A stretch of DNA of 64,000 bases from Rotaria macrura (taxonomy: Eukaryota; Rotifera; Eurotatoria; Philodinida; Philodinidae): the NCBI GenBank assembly GCA_900239685.1, contig OENT01000585.1:1-64000 (forward strand), in the 5' to 3' direction. This document shows, in pieces, positions 31,968 to 44,195 of this stretch (within the stretch, counting starts at the first letter, position 1; each line of letters begins with the position of its first letter). The notes beneath the pieces are model-generated. The model saw only the letters and a program-made list of their open reading frames with translations, had not been told where the DNA came from and made no database searches. Made by a program: the position numbers and the translations under genes.

Positions 31968-34900
31968 ATGCTTGATCGAATTGAATCAACCTATGTTGGT
32001 ATAGGTCTTGCAATACGTGTATTTCTTTTTTTTCAAGCAAGAATAAGAAATTATTTCGAAGAAAGTGGAGAATTTGTAACGCCATTAAATTCATGGAAGA
32101 GAGGTAGAAGTTATTGTTTTACATTAATTTATTCTAATTGAACGATGCTTGGTTTTAGTTATTGAAGGAATTTATCTACGAAAACTTAATCTATCACCAT
32201 TTGTTGGTTCGATTGTACATGAAGTATGTTCATTTTTCCAATGTGATACATCATTCATGAGAGTCAGATATACTCTTGATTTTTAATAATGAACAGTACT
32301 AACTGATGGATGAGGTAGCCCTTCTGAGCATATGAAATTCTTCATTGGAGTCAGCGGAGTCACATACGAGATTTTTAAAACAGATGACACGTATCAATCG
32401 GTTGGATTTGAAATTAAAAACTCTTGATATCTGTCAAAACGATGAATATTCCATGAAAATGAATTGAAATAACATGAATTGGAATTTCTTAATAATGTTT
32501 GCCGTACACGAAAAAAGATATCTTACAATCATCTCTCTTTCCACATACTGGCACACTTTTGAATTAATTAGGAAACTACGCGTCTTTGAAGTAATGAGAT
32601 CGAATGAATCAGACGTGTTAGTCGAGTGCCATCTGAAAAGAACTTACGTTTCAGATAGATACTTAAGATTATTTTTTGACTAGGTTCTTCCTATGAAATA
32701 GGAAAGCCTTTCTTCAAATGGAATTTATTTAATATAAATTTCTAATTGATCCAAGCGATGAATGTCTGGTTTGAATCTTTGTATTTCCTCTATCACTCAC
32801 CTCTTTCAGGTGCGTGTATGGTTTGTTGAGTTAGCGAGTCGTAGAAACTCGTAAGATTTGAATCTGTAAATTAAAATTGATGAAAAGATCCTTCTAACGT
32901 GACTCATATCAACCAAATATCGAATGATCTGATGTTTACAAGATAGTAATCAGTTTCTTTCTGTCTCATATCATACGTCTAGTTTTCTGAGAACTCCCTC
33001 TTTTCATCAATTCTGTTTGAAAATCTCCCGAAACTAGAAGAAATACAAAATAAATCATGGAAGATGCCGAGAGATCACCATTAGTCGATACATGGACTCT
33101 CATCTTTAGGTAAGGACCCCAAACAGAAAATTTCATCTCTTTTTGAATCTGGTTGCATAAAAAGATAAATCAGTCGTTCTCTAATGATATTTTGATATGA
33201 AGATTCTACTATATAAAATCGTAGCGATTGATTCTCTTTTCTTTGCCTTGTTATCTAATGATATTAACTTCGATTAGTATTATTATTTTAAGACACCAGT
33301 TTCACTTTTCTTCTATTCAAAACTACATGCAATTACAAATGGTCATGTTGAAGGTTTATTTATCGTACGTTCGCTTATCTTAATGAATTTCAACTTCACA
33401 CTATCGTGTGGTTGTTTTCATTTATTTTTAATAGGCTGCTGACCTTCTAAGTGCTATACTTACTTGCAAAATAGCATATCTAATCTTACAACAACTTGTA
33501 AGTTGAAATAATCTATTCCAAGTATTTTAGAAAGTTTCTATGCATAGTTTAATCAAGAACTGCAAGAAAAATCGACATTTAAAAAAGACAGTCACATACT
33601 ATGGTTAAGAAAAGAAGATATTCAAAAAGGTGCTTATGCTGTTTTACTTTGGTAAGTCAATCAATTGAAATCATTTATCATTGTTGTCAACGATTAAATA
33701 GTTCGATGATAAATCCATTATCGATTGGTACATGTCTTGCTAAATCAAGTCTTGTTTTTCATAATCTATTACTTACAATGACATTCTATTTCTTTATGAC
33801 ATGTAAGATTAATTTGTTTGATAAATATTTTTCGTATATGATCTATTTTAGATCAATTATTACCATTTATGATAACACTATGTTTGGCTAGTTCAATATC
33901 ACTTTATCCAATTGTTTTAATAGCACCAGCTTTACTTCAGTTTTCAAAACAGGATGCTGTATGTTTGTTTTCTGTCACTTTGAACAACAAGCATCGATTT
34001 TATTTTATCATAATTTAGAATAATCGTTCAATTATTCGATTATGTCTTGTTATAATATTGTTTGTTAGTATTAGTATTGGTATACTTACAATAAATTTTT
34101 TTCTTAATCATCAATCATGGTCGTTTATTCAATCGACCTATAGTTTTATGTAAGCTTTGTTTGAGAATTTTATTTTCAATATTCATTTGTAAAAATATTT
34201 GATTTAATTAGTTTTCATGTACCAGATTATACACCAAATATAGGAATATTTTGGTACTTTTTTACTGAAATGTTTGATCATTTTCGTTCATTATTTGTTT
34301 GGACATTCCAAATGCATGTTCTATTATTGTATTTACTTCCATTTACGATTCGATTAAGGTATGCAATATTTTTTTTCTATCTTTCGGAACATTATTATTT
34401 CTATTGAATATTTATTTAGACATGATCCAATATTTCTCTATTGGCTTTTATGTGCATTGTTTTGTACATTTAAATCTTATCCAGCTTATGGTGATGCAGC
34501 ATTCTATTTTAATTATTTACCAATATGGAGTTTTTTGTTTCGATGTAAGTTGAATACATGTATATATATATATATTGCTAAGTTCATTATAAGATTAAAA
34601 TGTGGATTATTACTGCTCTAAAGAAAATCTTTTATCTCACTATTCGCTTGATTAGAAAGAAATTTATGTCAAGGACTACTTACTTTTTATTCTTGCTTCG
34701 TTTGAAAGATTACGTAATTCAATCGGAGCTTGTTGTCTCCGATTCATTTGTTTAAATGCAATGACCAGTAAGATGAGTGATTAGAGATGGATTGAGAAAG
34801 CTCTCATAAGTACTGATATGCATGACATCAAATTTTTTCGATATATATCAAGATCTGTACATTTGAGAATCTTCGTACTAGATAAGGATGAGAAAAGCTG

Positions 34901-37151
34901 AATTTTACCGTTTTGGTTGATAGTGAGATGATTACAACAAAGTTCTCTACTCTGTACTATGTGTTGACCTGCCCTCGTAAGTTGGAATGCGTCTCTAGTT
35001 TGAAGTAGATAGACATCACGGGGTACGATGTTTTACATTGCTTAATAAATAACAATTGCGAGGATTTATGAAGATGATGACATTACTTAATATTCATACT
35101 CAAAGACGAAACGTTATTGTCGAGATTCAAGTTCGATCTTGATCGCAAAGGAATTAGAAGTGAATGTATCGAAAAGGTTTTAGAGTAACCTATGAAAATC
35201 CTCCGAAAATTCAAATAAATACCTGAAAATTTGAAACGTAGTACACATACGGCAAAGAAAAAATTAATATTTAGAAACATTGGAACTTGACTTCGATCAA
35301 GTCCAATGAGTTACCATAATTACCTACATACTTGAATTAGCGTATGAGAAATCATCTAAATAATAGTCAATCTTGCTTGATTGGATAGTCGGATAAGGTG
35401 AGACCTCACTGTTAGATTCGAACTCTAAATTACAGCTTTGATTCATTGCATAGAATTTGTATAGAATAGGCCTCCAACTGTGAAGTATTTTAGTGTTTTT
35501 TTCGAGTAGAATTTATTCATTGTTTTTTGTAAACTAATCTTATAATATGAACTTCTCAAAATCAAAGCAATACATTGTGGTAAAATCGATCGTTTGTCTT
35601 ATGATTTGGAATGAGTTGCACATTGTTTGAGTTTCATCGACGTTAGAATACGATCACTTATTGTAGAAGAGAATTTTCTACGAAAAACGACGGAATCCAT
35701 GTCTTTCAGTCAAGAAATGCATCGCATCACTGTCTGATTAAAATAACATCAGACATAGTAGCATGTGTTGTTTAGACTAGTTCTAAATAGAAGAAAATCA
35801 ATAAAAATCACTCACTATTATCGATTTCGCTCTGTTTTAAAAAACAAGAAAATATAATCTCAGATAGCGGAAAACCTTTAAAAAATGGTCGGGAGGAGGG
35901 GTAGGTCAGAACGTGTTGTAGATCTGCATTCTTTGTTAAATTTGCTCACCGGAATTTTCACCACTCCACTTCAACATTCATGTTGGATTCTGTTTTGCAT
36001 ATAATAGAATAAAAACCAAAATCCAATGGAATGATATATTAATTACATTTATCGTTATTGTTCTTGTTTAGATGTACGGCATAGTCTTATTATTATATGT
36101 ATGGTTCTTGTAGCCATTTTAATGGCACCAATAACATGGTATCTATGGATTTATACAGGCAGTGCTAATGCTAATTTTTACTTTGCAATGACAATGGTTT
36201 TCAATGTTGCACAGGTATTACAGCAACAAAAAATCCTATGCGAAAATCTAATTAATTTCACTTGAGCAAACACTCTCCCATGTGTTAATCGTTTCAGCGA
36301 GACCTTTAAGTTCATGAGAACAAGACGATCCAATCAGACTTGATTACTTATACCTACTAATACAAATCACAGGCTCTTGGTGGGAAAGGAAAGCTGCTAT
36401 CTTCCTACATCCTCATACAATATCAGTGAGTCTGCGAGCATTTTTCTTGCATTTAGGCTTCTGGCAAATCCAACAGATAACACATAGGCTAGATTATCTA
36501 TCGACTCTGTGGCAAAGAGGTCATGATGTATCTCGTAGGGGAAAGCTTTTTGAAGTCGAAAGTTGAATGAAGTACTTAATCCTGAATACATTTAAGAAAT
36601 TAACCTGGAATTATGTCAACAACTTTGATGAAAATGACTGCCAGTAAAAATTTTTGACGAGCGTCTATCAACAACTAATAGTCTTCTCATTATCAAAAAC
36701 AATCGAGAGCATTGAACTGAACGAAGTTGTTTTTACTAACAATCATAAGCAGATGTATACGAAAAGAGATAGAGAGAGACAATGTTTAGAGACCTTCTTA
36801 TATTAGTGGGACATGATCAATGAACACGAAAATTTTGACTAGGTATTTTTGTGTATACCGATCATCCTATGAATGATAATCAGGAGAAATATCAGTTTTG
36901 TTACAATTAGAAGTGCTAACGTGTATAATTTAAATCGAATTTTTCTTACTCAAGACGGTCAAATACTATGGTCATATGCAGTCTAATATTGTTCTGGGTT
37001 TCACTTATACTTCCTATTTGAATAAATATTTTTTTAGACCTTTCTTGTCTCTGATCTACTTTATGCTTATTTAAAACGGAAATTCTTTCTCAAAAATGGT
37101 ATTACCATTCCACAATTCAACGGCGCTGAAGGTCAATTAGAATTTCACTGA
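31968..37151 (+). CDS. PIGU: GPI transamidase subunit PIG-U
   Basis: Twelve exons: 31968-32103, 32159-32223, 33293-33364, 33435-33497, 33548-33651, 33702-33802, 33852-33958, 34019-34149, 34212-34358, 34420-34544, 36072-36214, 37038-37151. They sum to 1308 nt, 435 aa, the same length as human PIGU. Matching blocks are TPLNSWKRVIEGIYL, IVHETPVSLFF, PDYTPNIGIFWYFFTEMFDH, FKSYPAYGDAAFY and WYLWIYTGSANANFYFA. It is a multi-pass ER membrane protein of the complex (PIG-K, PIG-T, PIG-S, GPAA1, PIG-U) that attaches GPI anchors to proteins, and contributes to recognition of the lipid anchor. All phases agree. Most introns are 50-70 bp, but introns 2, 10 and 11 are 1069, 1527 and 823 bp. It starts 304 bp after the XPR1 stop on the same strand. 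Confidence 0.94.
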
Positions 37152-40100
37152 ATTCTTTGAACACATACGTGGACAAAACAAAATAATTACATGCTTCTAT
37201 TTCTATGCTACATTATACATACATTCGTTAATTCTTTGTAGACACAAAAAAACTCAATATGTACTAATGTTTTCGTTTCTTTATGTTTTTTTTTTCTATC
37301 AAATAAAATTGAATCTTGCAAACAGGATGTATTACACGTGCACACATGTCTAAAATATGGAGATTTTCAACAAACTTTATACCATTAAATAATAGCAAAA
37401 TTTTTCATTGTTATTAGAGTTCATAAGAGAAACGGAAAATTCAAATATTGAATTTAGAGTGTTAGATAGTTAGTAGGATAGTAAATCCGGAGGAAAAGAT
37501 TTCATTGGAATACTTGAAAATGAATTAAAATACTCGAGTACAGTTTCATGCAATAGCAGTACGATGTCATTGATATCTGAAATAGTTTGAACTCAAAAAA
37601 ATTGCTCAAATGGCTTAGAATCGTTCTTAGATGCTTGTTGATTTCTCTATTCAATCGAAATATTTAGAGTATAATTTCAGAATAATCAGATGTTCATCTG
37701 TTTTGCCAAGTTTCGCTACCATAGCCTAGTGTACATAACATGGTAAAAAACAGGAAAATCGCAAGTTTTATCATAATAATGTAGTATGTTTTTGTTTTCT
37801 AAAGATAATTTCTGTTTCAATAGAATCATATAATCGACATTCGTTACGAACAGAAATATCAAAATGAAGTGAAATCCTTCACTATCAGATACTAAAGACC
37901 TGTATATTTATCATAAATAATGTTAAATGTGCAAGCGACTTTTCATTGGACAATTACGAAACGTAACTGATTTATAACAAACTGATTTGGATATACGTAA
38001 CTGTTATTTTGTTGGGAAAAATAAAAAAATTGAAGGTGAACAATGTTTACTTATAGTGAATAAAATCAAAACCTATTCATGGTAGAATAGTAATTTCAAA
38101 TGCTATATAGAGTGACCGAAACGTAACACTTCACGTTGTTCTATGCAGCACATATTGAAACCATTTTTCTCTACGATGAATGATTCATAATTTTCATATA
38201 AAAAGGTAAAAAGAAAGAATTTGTTGAACTAATCATTCCATCAGTTATTGGTATTCGCTGGTAAAAATTCCAATTTACATTAAATAGATTGAATAGTACC
38301 CACACCCAATTTATTAAGACTTTAGATAAATAGAAATATAAAGCAATAACTGTAAGAGGACTTCATTTGAGATTAGAAGGATGATAGAAATCAACCACGC
38401 CACTTGATATTCACCGGTGATCAAAACGTTCGACTGAAGAGCGACTTGTATTTCAATAAATCATATGAAATGTCTTAAAAAGTTCATTGTCACAAAAGTC
38501 ATACTTTTCGGTTTCATCGTTGTTCGTTTTTAAAAGAATAATAAGCCTCGAAGTTACTGGTAAGTGATGAAGAAAAACGGAGTTCTTCAATAAATTGATC
38601 AGTCAAGTCATAATAATAATGGTTTCTCATCTTCTCCTAAAATACTTCAGTAACCTTTGACAGAGTAGTTCAGAAAGGTGCGCAGTCATTGCACTCAAAT
38701 GTAATCATTTCTTACTATCTGATCACTATCAACAAAATCCAATCGTTGGTATTGATCAGCATCAAGATTTTCTTAGTACGCAGCAGTAACTTATTAAGAA
38801 ATGTCTTGAAAAAATATATCATTCAAGTAACAATAGCATGAATGAATATTCAGCCTATTCTCAAATTATCATCTAGTACCAATGAAATAGTAGCTTCTGC
38901 AGAAACATTAGTATCCTCGTTTACAGGTACAAACCAACTGAAAAACATGTAAAAGAAGTGAAAATTAAATAGTATGTGTTTGACAACAATAATCGACTTT
39001 TCAACATGTTGTTATGTGATCAAAATTTCTTTCAGTATTTGGTAAATCAAATCATATTGTCATTGTCGATTGTTCCAGCTTCTTCCAGATCGGCTGGATC
39101 TTATTTGACCGTGAAATTTTCAGTGAGTTCATAATTCGAATAGATATTTTTAAATGCATTTTGCTGTCTTTGTATTCTTCTATTGAAATCTGGTACAGTT
39201 TCTCTAATGTGGATCTGGTTAGTAATGGGTCTGTCAAAAAACAATAATACCCAATGACTAGAAATCGGTTTATCTACTTCGACGACAAGTCTTATTTGAC
39301 AAAATTTCGATCTGCTCGACAGAAATCGTTCGAGTAGGTATCGGCTGTCGATCGAAATGACGAATCTTCGTCTCTCCGAACCTGTCGAAAAGTGAATGTT
39401 CAAGTGTTCGATCTAGAATCGCACACTCATGGGAAGCTTAAATTGACTGATCGAATGACTACTTTGGATTTCATGTAACTGATGATCTCTTATCAATTTT
39501 CCCTTCGCTATTCTTGATCTGTGTTGTTCCTATGAAACTCTTCTTCAATTTTAAAGAACATTAAAACGATTTATATTTAAATTGTTTAAATTTCAGATTT
39601 CAATTTGTCTTTTTTTTTTGAAACTCATTTTAAGTTCGTGAGTAGTCACGGCGATGTTTCTAAAAGTGACACTCTCTCTTTATTTTACTAAATCAAGCAA
39701 AGTAACTACCTTTTCGTTTTCGGTAAAGTGAAGCAAATATTAATATTCAATTTCCCGAAAGAAAAATAATACGAAACGACATAGTGTCAGTTGAATTAAA
39801 AAATTTTAATTTAACTTTTAACAATGTCATTCAACATCCCATACTCATAATAACAATACACTATCATCAATTTTTATTTTTACACTACAAAATCACTATT
39901 AAATAGTAGGTATAGAAGTTCATTTTGATTTCGTGTTAACTTTTCATAGTAAAATAACGATGAAATATCAGATCTAGATGTATTGTTGTTGGACAGAATG
40001 TTTCGTAACGAGTACTGAGAGTTGAACTTAATTGTGTTATTCATAGTGTGGCAAAGTAAGAAATTACCGACGTTTCAATTCTAGTGACTAGTGTAATCAA

Positions 40101-42034
40101 TGGAATTTGTACGTATTATTAAAAATATATACATCTTGGGATTGAAATAGAAACTGACAAGTTTCTGAGGGTCATAAAGTTAAACCCACGATCTAACTAT
40201 TCATTTTATAAACATTTTTATTGTGAATCATTTGTAAATTTTTTTGATTTTTATGATAATAAAATGAAAATCTCAATCGATGTCGTTTCTTTTTCCGCGA
40301 CAAATACCATGTGTTTATACATAAGTAAGTCATCGGTCGATTCCCATAGAATACATAGACTGTAAAAATACAGCGTTGAGAGTTTCTTTCAACATCAATT
40401 ACATCGATCCCAACATATTTCAGTGGTGAGATATTAACAACAACAACAAAAAACACTTCCGAACATGTGTATAGCTTCATATCTACCTATGACACATATC
40501 TTTCAGATTCTTTCATGGTCAATGCAATTCACTCAGTAAACTTTGATGTCTACAACATTCATTTATCTGTAAAGACTAAATTTTTTGCATAAAACTTGAT
40601 TTAAAATGAACCAGTAAATTATTAAATACGCATCAAAGAGTTGAACTGTCTTTGAAGTTCAAGTTCGAATGAAGAAAGTAAATGCACTTTGTTTTGTTAA
40701 GAAATATGACGAAACGTCGAATTTTCGAAAAGATGTGTTTCAATTGAGAAGAAAAATTATCATGTTCATCAATTTTTATCTTTTTATCACCTCATTAGAA
40801 CACATAATCTAGTTCAATGATAATTCAATCTCTTGTTTTTATTTCAATTTGAATGAATTAACTGGGAAAATATGGATTAGTATCGTTCTGCTTTAGTAAC
40901 TATGACGTAATCGCATGATGATAGCCATACTCGGAAATGTTTCATTCTTCTTTTTTGTTTACTCATGACAAATATGAACGCATACAGTCATAGTTATGAT
41001 GAATATAAAGTCACGCTTTTCACGTGCAATAAAAATTTATTCAACAAGTATAATTTTTTGCTTTTTTTCCAATTCTCTGCATCTAACTCTCTTGTGAATG
41101 TATTGCTGTTGTTATGTGTAGTTTATTTGCAATAGAGTGAATGTTTGAAGAGATTTTTTAAAAGGACGAAGAAAAGTCGGCGACAAAGCAGAGAGAAATG
41201 AAGAAGAAAGCGTTGTTTAATTGTAACTGTGAAAATAAGTCATCGGTATAAGATGAATAAACACTGGCAGACGTAAATTATTCCCATCAACAACAACATA
41301 TTATTGAAGCTATTCAACACTGTCACAAGTTAAGTATTTAGAATATCTGAAAAGTAATTACAAGTAAATTTTATTGTGAATCAATTCACTTTGACCTAGA
41401 TTGACGAAGAAAATATATTCATACAGACACCTGTCGTTATGAACGTACTTTTAGAAATGAGTCAGACGAACACTAGGGATGAATCAATATGTAATATAGT
41501 GAGCTCTTTTACAGATTGAATATTTTCGTACTAACTCGACTACTCTGTTTACAAAGAAAAGCCGATTTCAAGTATGCTGCACTTGACCTCATAAATTGAG
41601 TTTGCAAGTGTAATGTTATTGCTTTTTTTATAACAGAGAATTTTTCCAGACATTTGCAAGGTCCCATTATTGTTTCTATGATCGATTTCATTTTTTCCTA
41701 TTGTATTCAACATGCTATTTCTAAATATTAGATCGTGATTAAGTACATCAAAGGATGAATTCTTCGCCTGGAGGATATTATATGTTGAACTATTTAAATT
41801 TCACCAACGATATGACATTTAAAAAGCATAGAATATTGATAAAAATTAAAGAAACTAAAACCGATTCGAACGTTTAACTTATATTTTAAAACTTTTCGTT
41901 AACTACTATTTATTTCATCATTCAAAATATGAGGGTGTGGGTGTAGTTTCCCTTGTTAATATGTTTCTTGTTTTCTCCTCGCGAATATCAACATCCAGCC
42001 ACAGCTAAAGTTAAGAAAATCTTCCAACACCAAA
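37152..42034. other. Intergenic, 4.9 kb without recognised gene
   Basis: AT-rich sequence. The longest open frames (minus 39101-39403 and minus 40193-40480) have no recognisable domain. TAGGGATGAA near 41473 resembles a hAT-like end but I found no partner. Confidence 0.45.
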
Positions 42035-42128
42035 GGAGACGAACATTTGGAAAAACATGTTTAATCATTCAATCCGAAACCCCAATTGAATGTTTGAACG
42101 CGTTTTTCCAAATGTTTGTCTGCATGGG
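42035..42128. mobile_element. Short palindromic element just upstream of the arrestin gene
   Basis: The left part contains GAACATTTGGAAAAACATG and the right part the complementary CGCGTTTTTCCAAATGTTTG followed by TCTGCATGGG. The same inverted repeat (GCAGACAAACATTTGG then AAAAACGCG) bounds the 288 bp palindrome at 51170-51457, so this is a small, decayed copy of the same family. It ends 69 bp before the arrestin start codon. Confidence 0.65.
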
Positions 42129-42197
42129 AATACAAGCGTACGTGCAATTAATAGCCTTGAGGTGCATCCAAACAAGTTTCTATTATTTACATTCTAG

Positions 42198-43202
42198 ATG
42201 GGTAATGAAAACTCAAAAATTAGCATTGTACTTCATAGTCAAGTGTATTTTACAGATCAATGTGTAACTGGCAACCTTCATTTAAATGTAGCAGCCAATG
42301 AGAAGTGCTCCAATATCAAATTAATATCTGTGATGGTCAAGGGAAGACTTGAACATAAACCTCAAAACGACCAAAATCCTCCTTGGAATATATTTGATTC
42401 AACGAAAAGTGTTGTAGCATTTCCAAAAGAGTCTGAAAAAAATTTGACTTTTACGGAAGGTCATTATTTATGGCCATTTTCAATTCCTTTAAAAGAATAT
42501 CTTCCACCTTCGTGCATTACACCGGATGAAGATCTTTCCTATTATATCGAAGTCATTTTTGAGAGATCATTGCTTCGACGTAATATATGCCATTTATATG
42601 CCATTACAATTTGTCCACATGTTATACTACAAGATATTCCAACCACTTTAATGTTTAGTGATCATAAAGAGAACGGCGAGGATATAAAATTAAATGGAAC
42701 ACTAGAAAAATCTAGCTTCGCACCAGGTGAAACAATGAAATGTAAATTAGAGATATTTAATACGAAACGTTTACTGGTAAAAGCTGTTGTCATTTCTGTA
42801 TTTCACACATGTTCAATACAACCTAGTAGCTTGCATTTTCTTCGATCATACAAAAATTCACAATGTATTATTGAACAAAACATTCCAACCATTGATGGCA
42901 CGCGTGAAGAAATGATTTCAGAATGGATTGACATTAAATTACCCTTGGTTTATATGCCACCATCATTCCAATATTGGTCCGTGGTAAGTGGCCGTCTTCA
43001 AACTACCGTAACACGCACAATCAACATTAATTACACTCTTAAAATCGAAATGAAAATTGAAGGTACCTTATCAGACATGAGTGTCACAGTACCAATAACA
43101 GTTGGCACGGCAACACATGTCGTTGGACAAGATAACCTGTTACCGTCGATATCGTATCCAAGTCCAACGGATAATACTAATATTTGTGACGATAGCCAAT
43201 AA
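42198..43202 (+). CDS. Alpha-arrestin (arrestin domain-containing protein)
   Basis: A single exon of 334 aa. An arrestin-N-like beta-sandwich covers about residues 8-155 and an arrestin-C-like one about 165-305. Supporting patterns are VTGNLHLNV, EGHYLWPFSIPL, PSCITPDEDLSYYIEV, SFAPGETMKCKLEI and WIDIKLPLVYMPPSF, followed by a short Ser/Pro-rich tail. Alpha-arrestins act as adaptors linking membrane proteins to HECT ubiquitin ligases and endocytosis, but I see no clear PPxY motif in the tail, so that link is unproven. The N-terminus MGNENS fits an N-myristoylation signal (Gly2, small residue at 6). A longer frame upstream contains repeat-derived sequence; I chose the Met at 42198 because the arrestin fold starts right after it. 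Intronless, unlike most genes here; similar intronless arrestins are often multicopy in bdelloids. Confidence 0.82.
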   Translation: MGNENSKISIVLHSQVYFTDQCVTGNLHLNVAANEKCSNIKLISVMVKGRLEHKPQNDQNPPWNIFDSTKSVVAFPKESEKNLTFTEGHYLWPFSIPLKEYLPPSCITPDEDLSYYIEVIFERSLLRRNICHLYAITICPHVILQDIPTTLMFSDHKENGEDIKLNGTLEKSSFAPGETMKCKLEIFNTKRLLVKAVVISVFHTCSIQPSSLHFLRSYKNSQCIIEQNIPTIDGTREEMISEWIDIKLPLVYMPPSFQYWSVVSGRLQTTVTRTININYTLKIEMKIEGTLSDMSVTVPITVGTATHVVGQDNLLPSISYPSPTDNTNICDDSQ

Positions 43203-43557
43203 GAGAAGGAGAATATGATTCTTAATATTTTGACTCCTATTTATTAACAAAATATTAGATTAATTTCAAGTTTAATTTAACGTGCCACGTCGTCCTTTAG
43301 ATCATTGAGCACTACTCGTTTGATATGGTTGCCAAATTTTGAAACTGTTCCGTTTTAGATAATATTTGCGAGAAAAGAAACATTCGAACTTAAGTTATTT
43401 TTTAAGTAGTCCCAAACGTACTAAAAACGAAACTGTGAGTCTTTTTGTTTCTAAAAAGTTCATGTAACTTTAACATCCCATTTCATTTTTCTTTTGTTCA
43501 TGAATTAAGAAGCAGTATAGAATTATTATTATTAACTTCAGATTAACAACAGCTACT
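43203..43557. other. Spacer between the arrestin and ART genes
   Basis: 355 bp, AT-rich, probably holding the arrestin 3' end and the promoter of the next gene. No distinct element was seen. Confidence 0.4.
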
Positions 43558-44161
43558 ATGGGTAATTCAGCAGTATTACTACCTCAACCTCCCATACTGA
43601 CTTCTTTATCTAATAAATCTCAAGATCTGGAAACTTTTTCGTTACTATGGCTAGATGAGAACGTTAATTTACTTGAAGAAAATATCAATGCTCAACAAAA
43701 ACTAAGAAGTGCTATTAATCAATTAAAAACATTTGAAAATTGTCAAGAATGTGAACAATACGTTCGCCAAATCGAAGATATAAACACTATCATATTAATT
43801 GTATCGGGTAGATATGGTAAAGAACTAATTCCCATTATTCACGATTTATCACAGTTGAATGCGGTCTATGTTTATTGTACAAATGTAAAATTAAATGAAT
43901 TATGGGCAAAAAACTACAGAAAAGTAAGATAAAAGTATTTGTGTACAACATGTTGATAGTTAAGTCCTTTATATTAATGAGCTGAACTTTATGTTTACAT
44001 CAGATCATGCCCCAACAGTTCACCAAGTGAACCAGTCAGTCTACAAATAAATGTTTTGACTTCCAATGATATTTCAAGCATTTATCTTCTTCTTCATGGG
44101 TTTGACTACAGAATTTGATCTCGTTTCTGTCCGTGAAAATGTTTGTACACTGCTATTTGAG

Positions 44162-44195
<34 letters not shown>

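Noticed and set aside
36310-36591. Minus-strand open frame in a PIGU intron that could be a transposon fragment
   Set aside because: No reverse transcriptase, integrase or transposase motif is visible, and the frame is only 64 codons.
39052-39403. 100-codon minus-strand frame in the PIGU-arrestin spacer
   Set aside because: No domain or motif recognised; length is compatible with chance.
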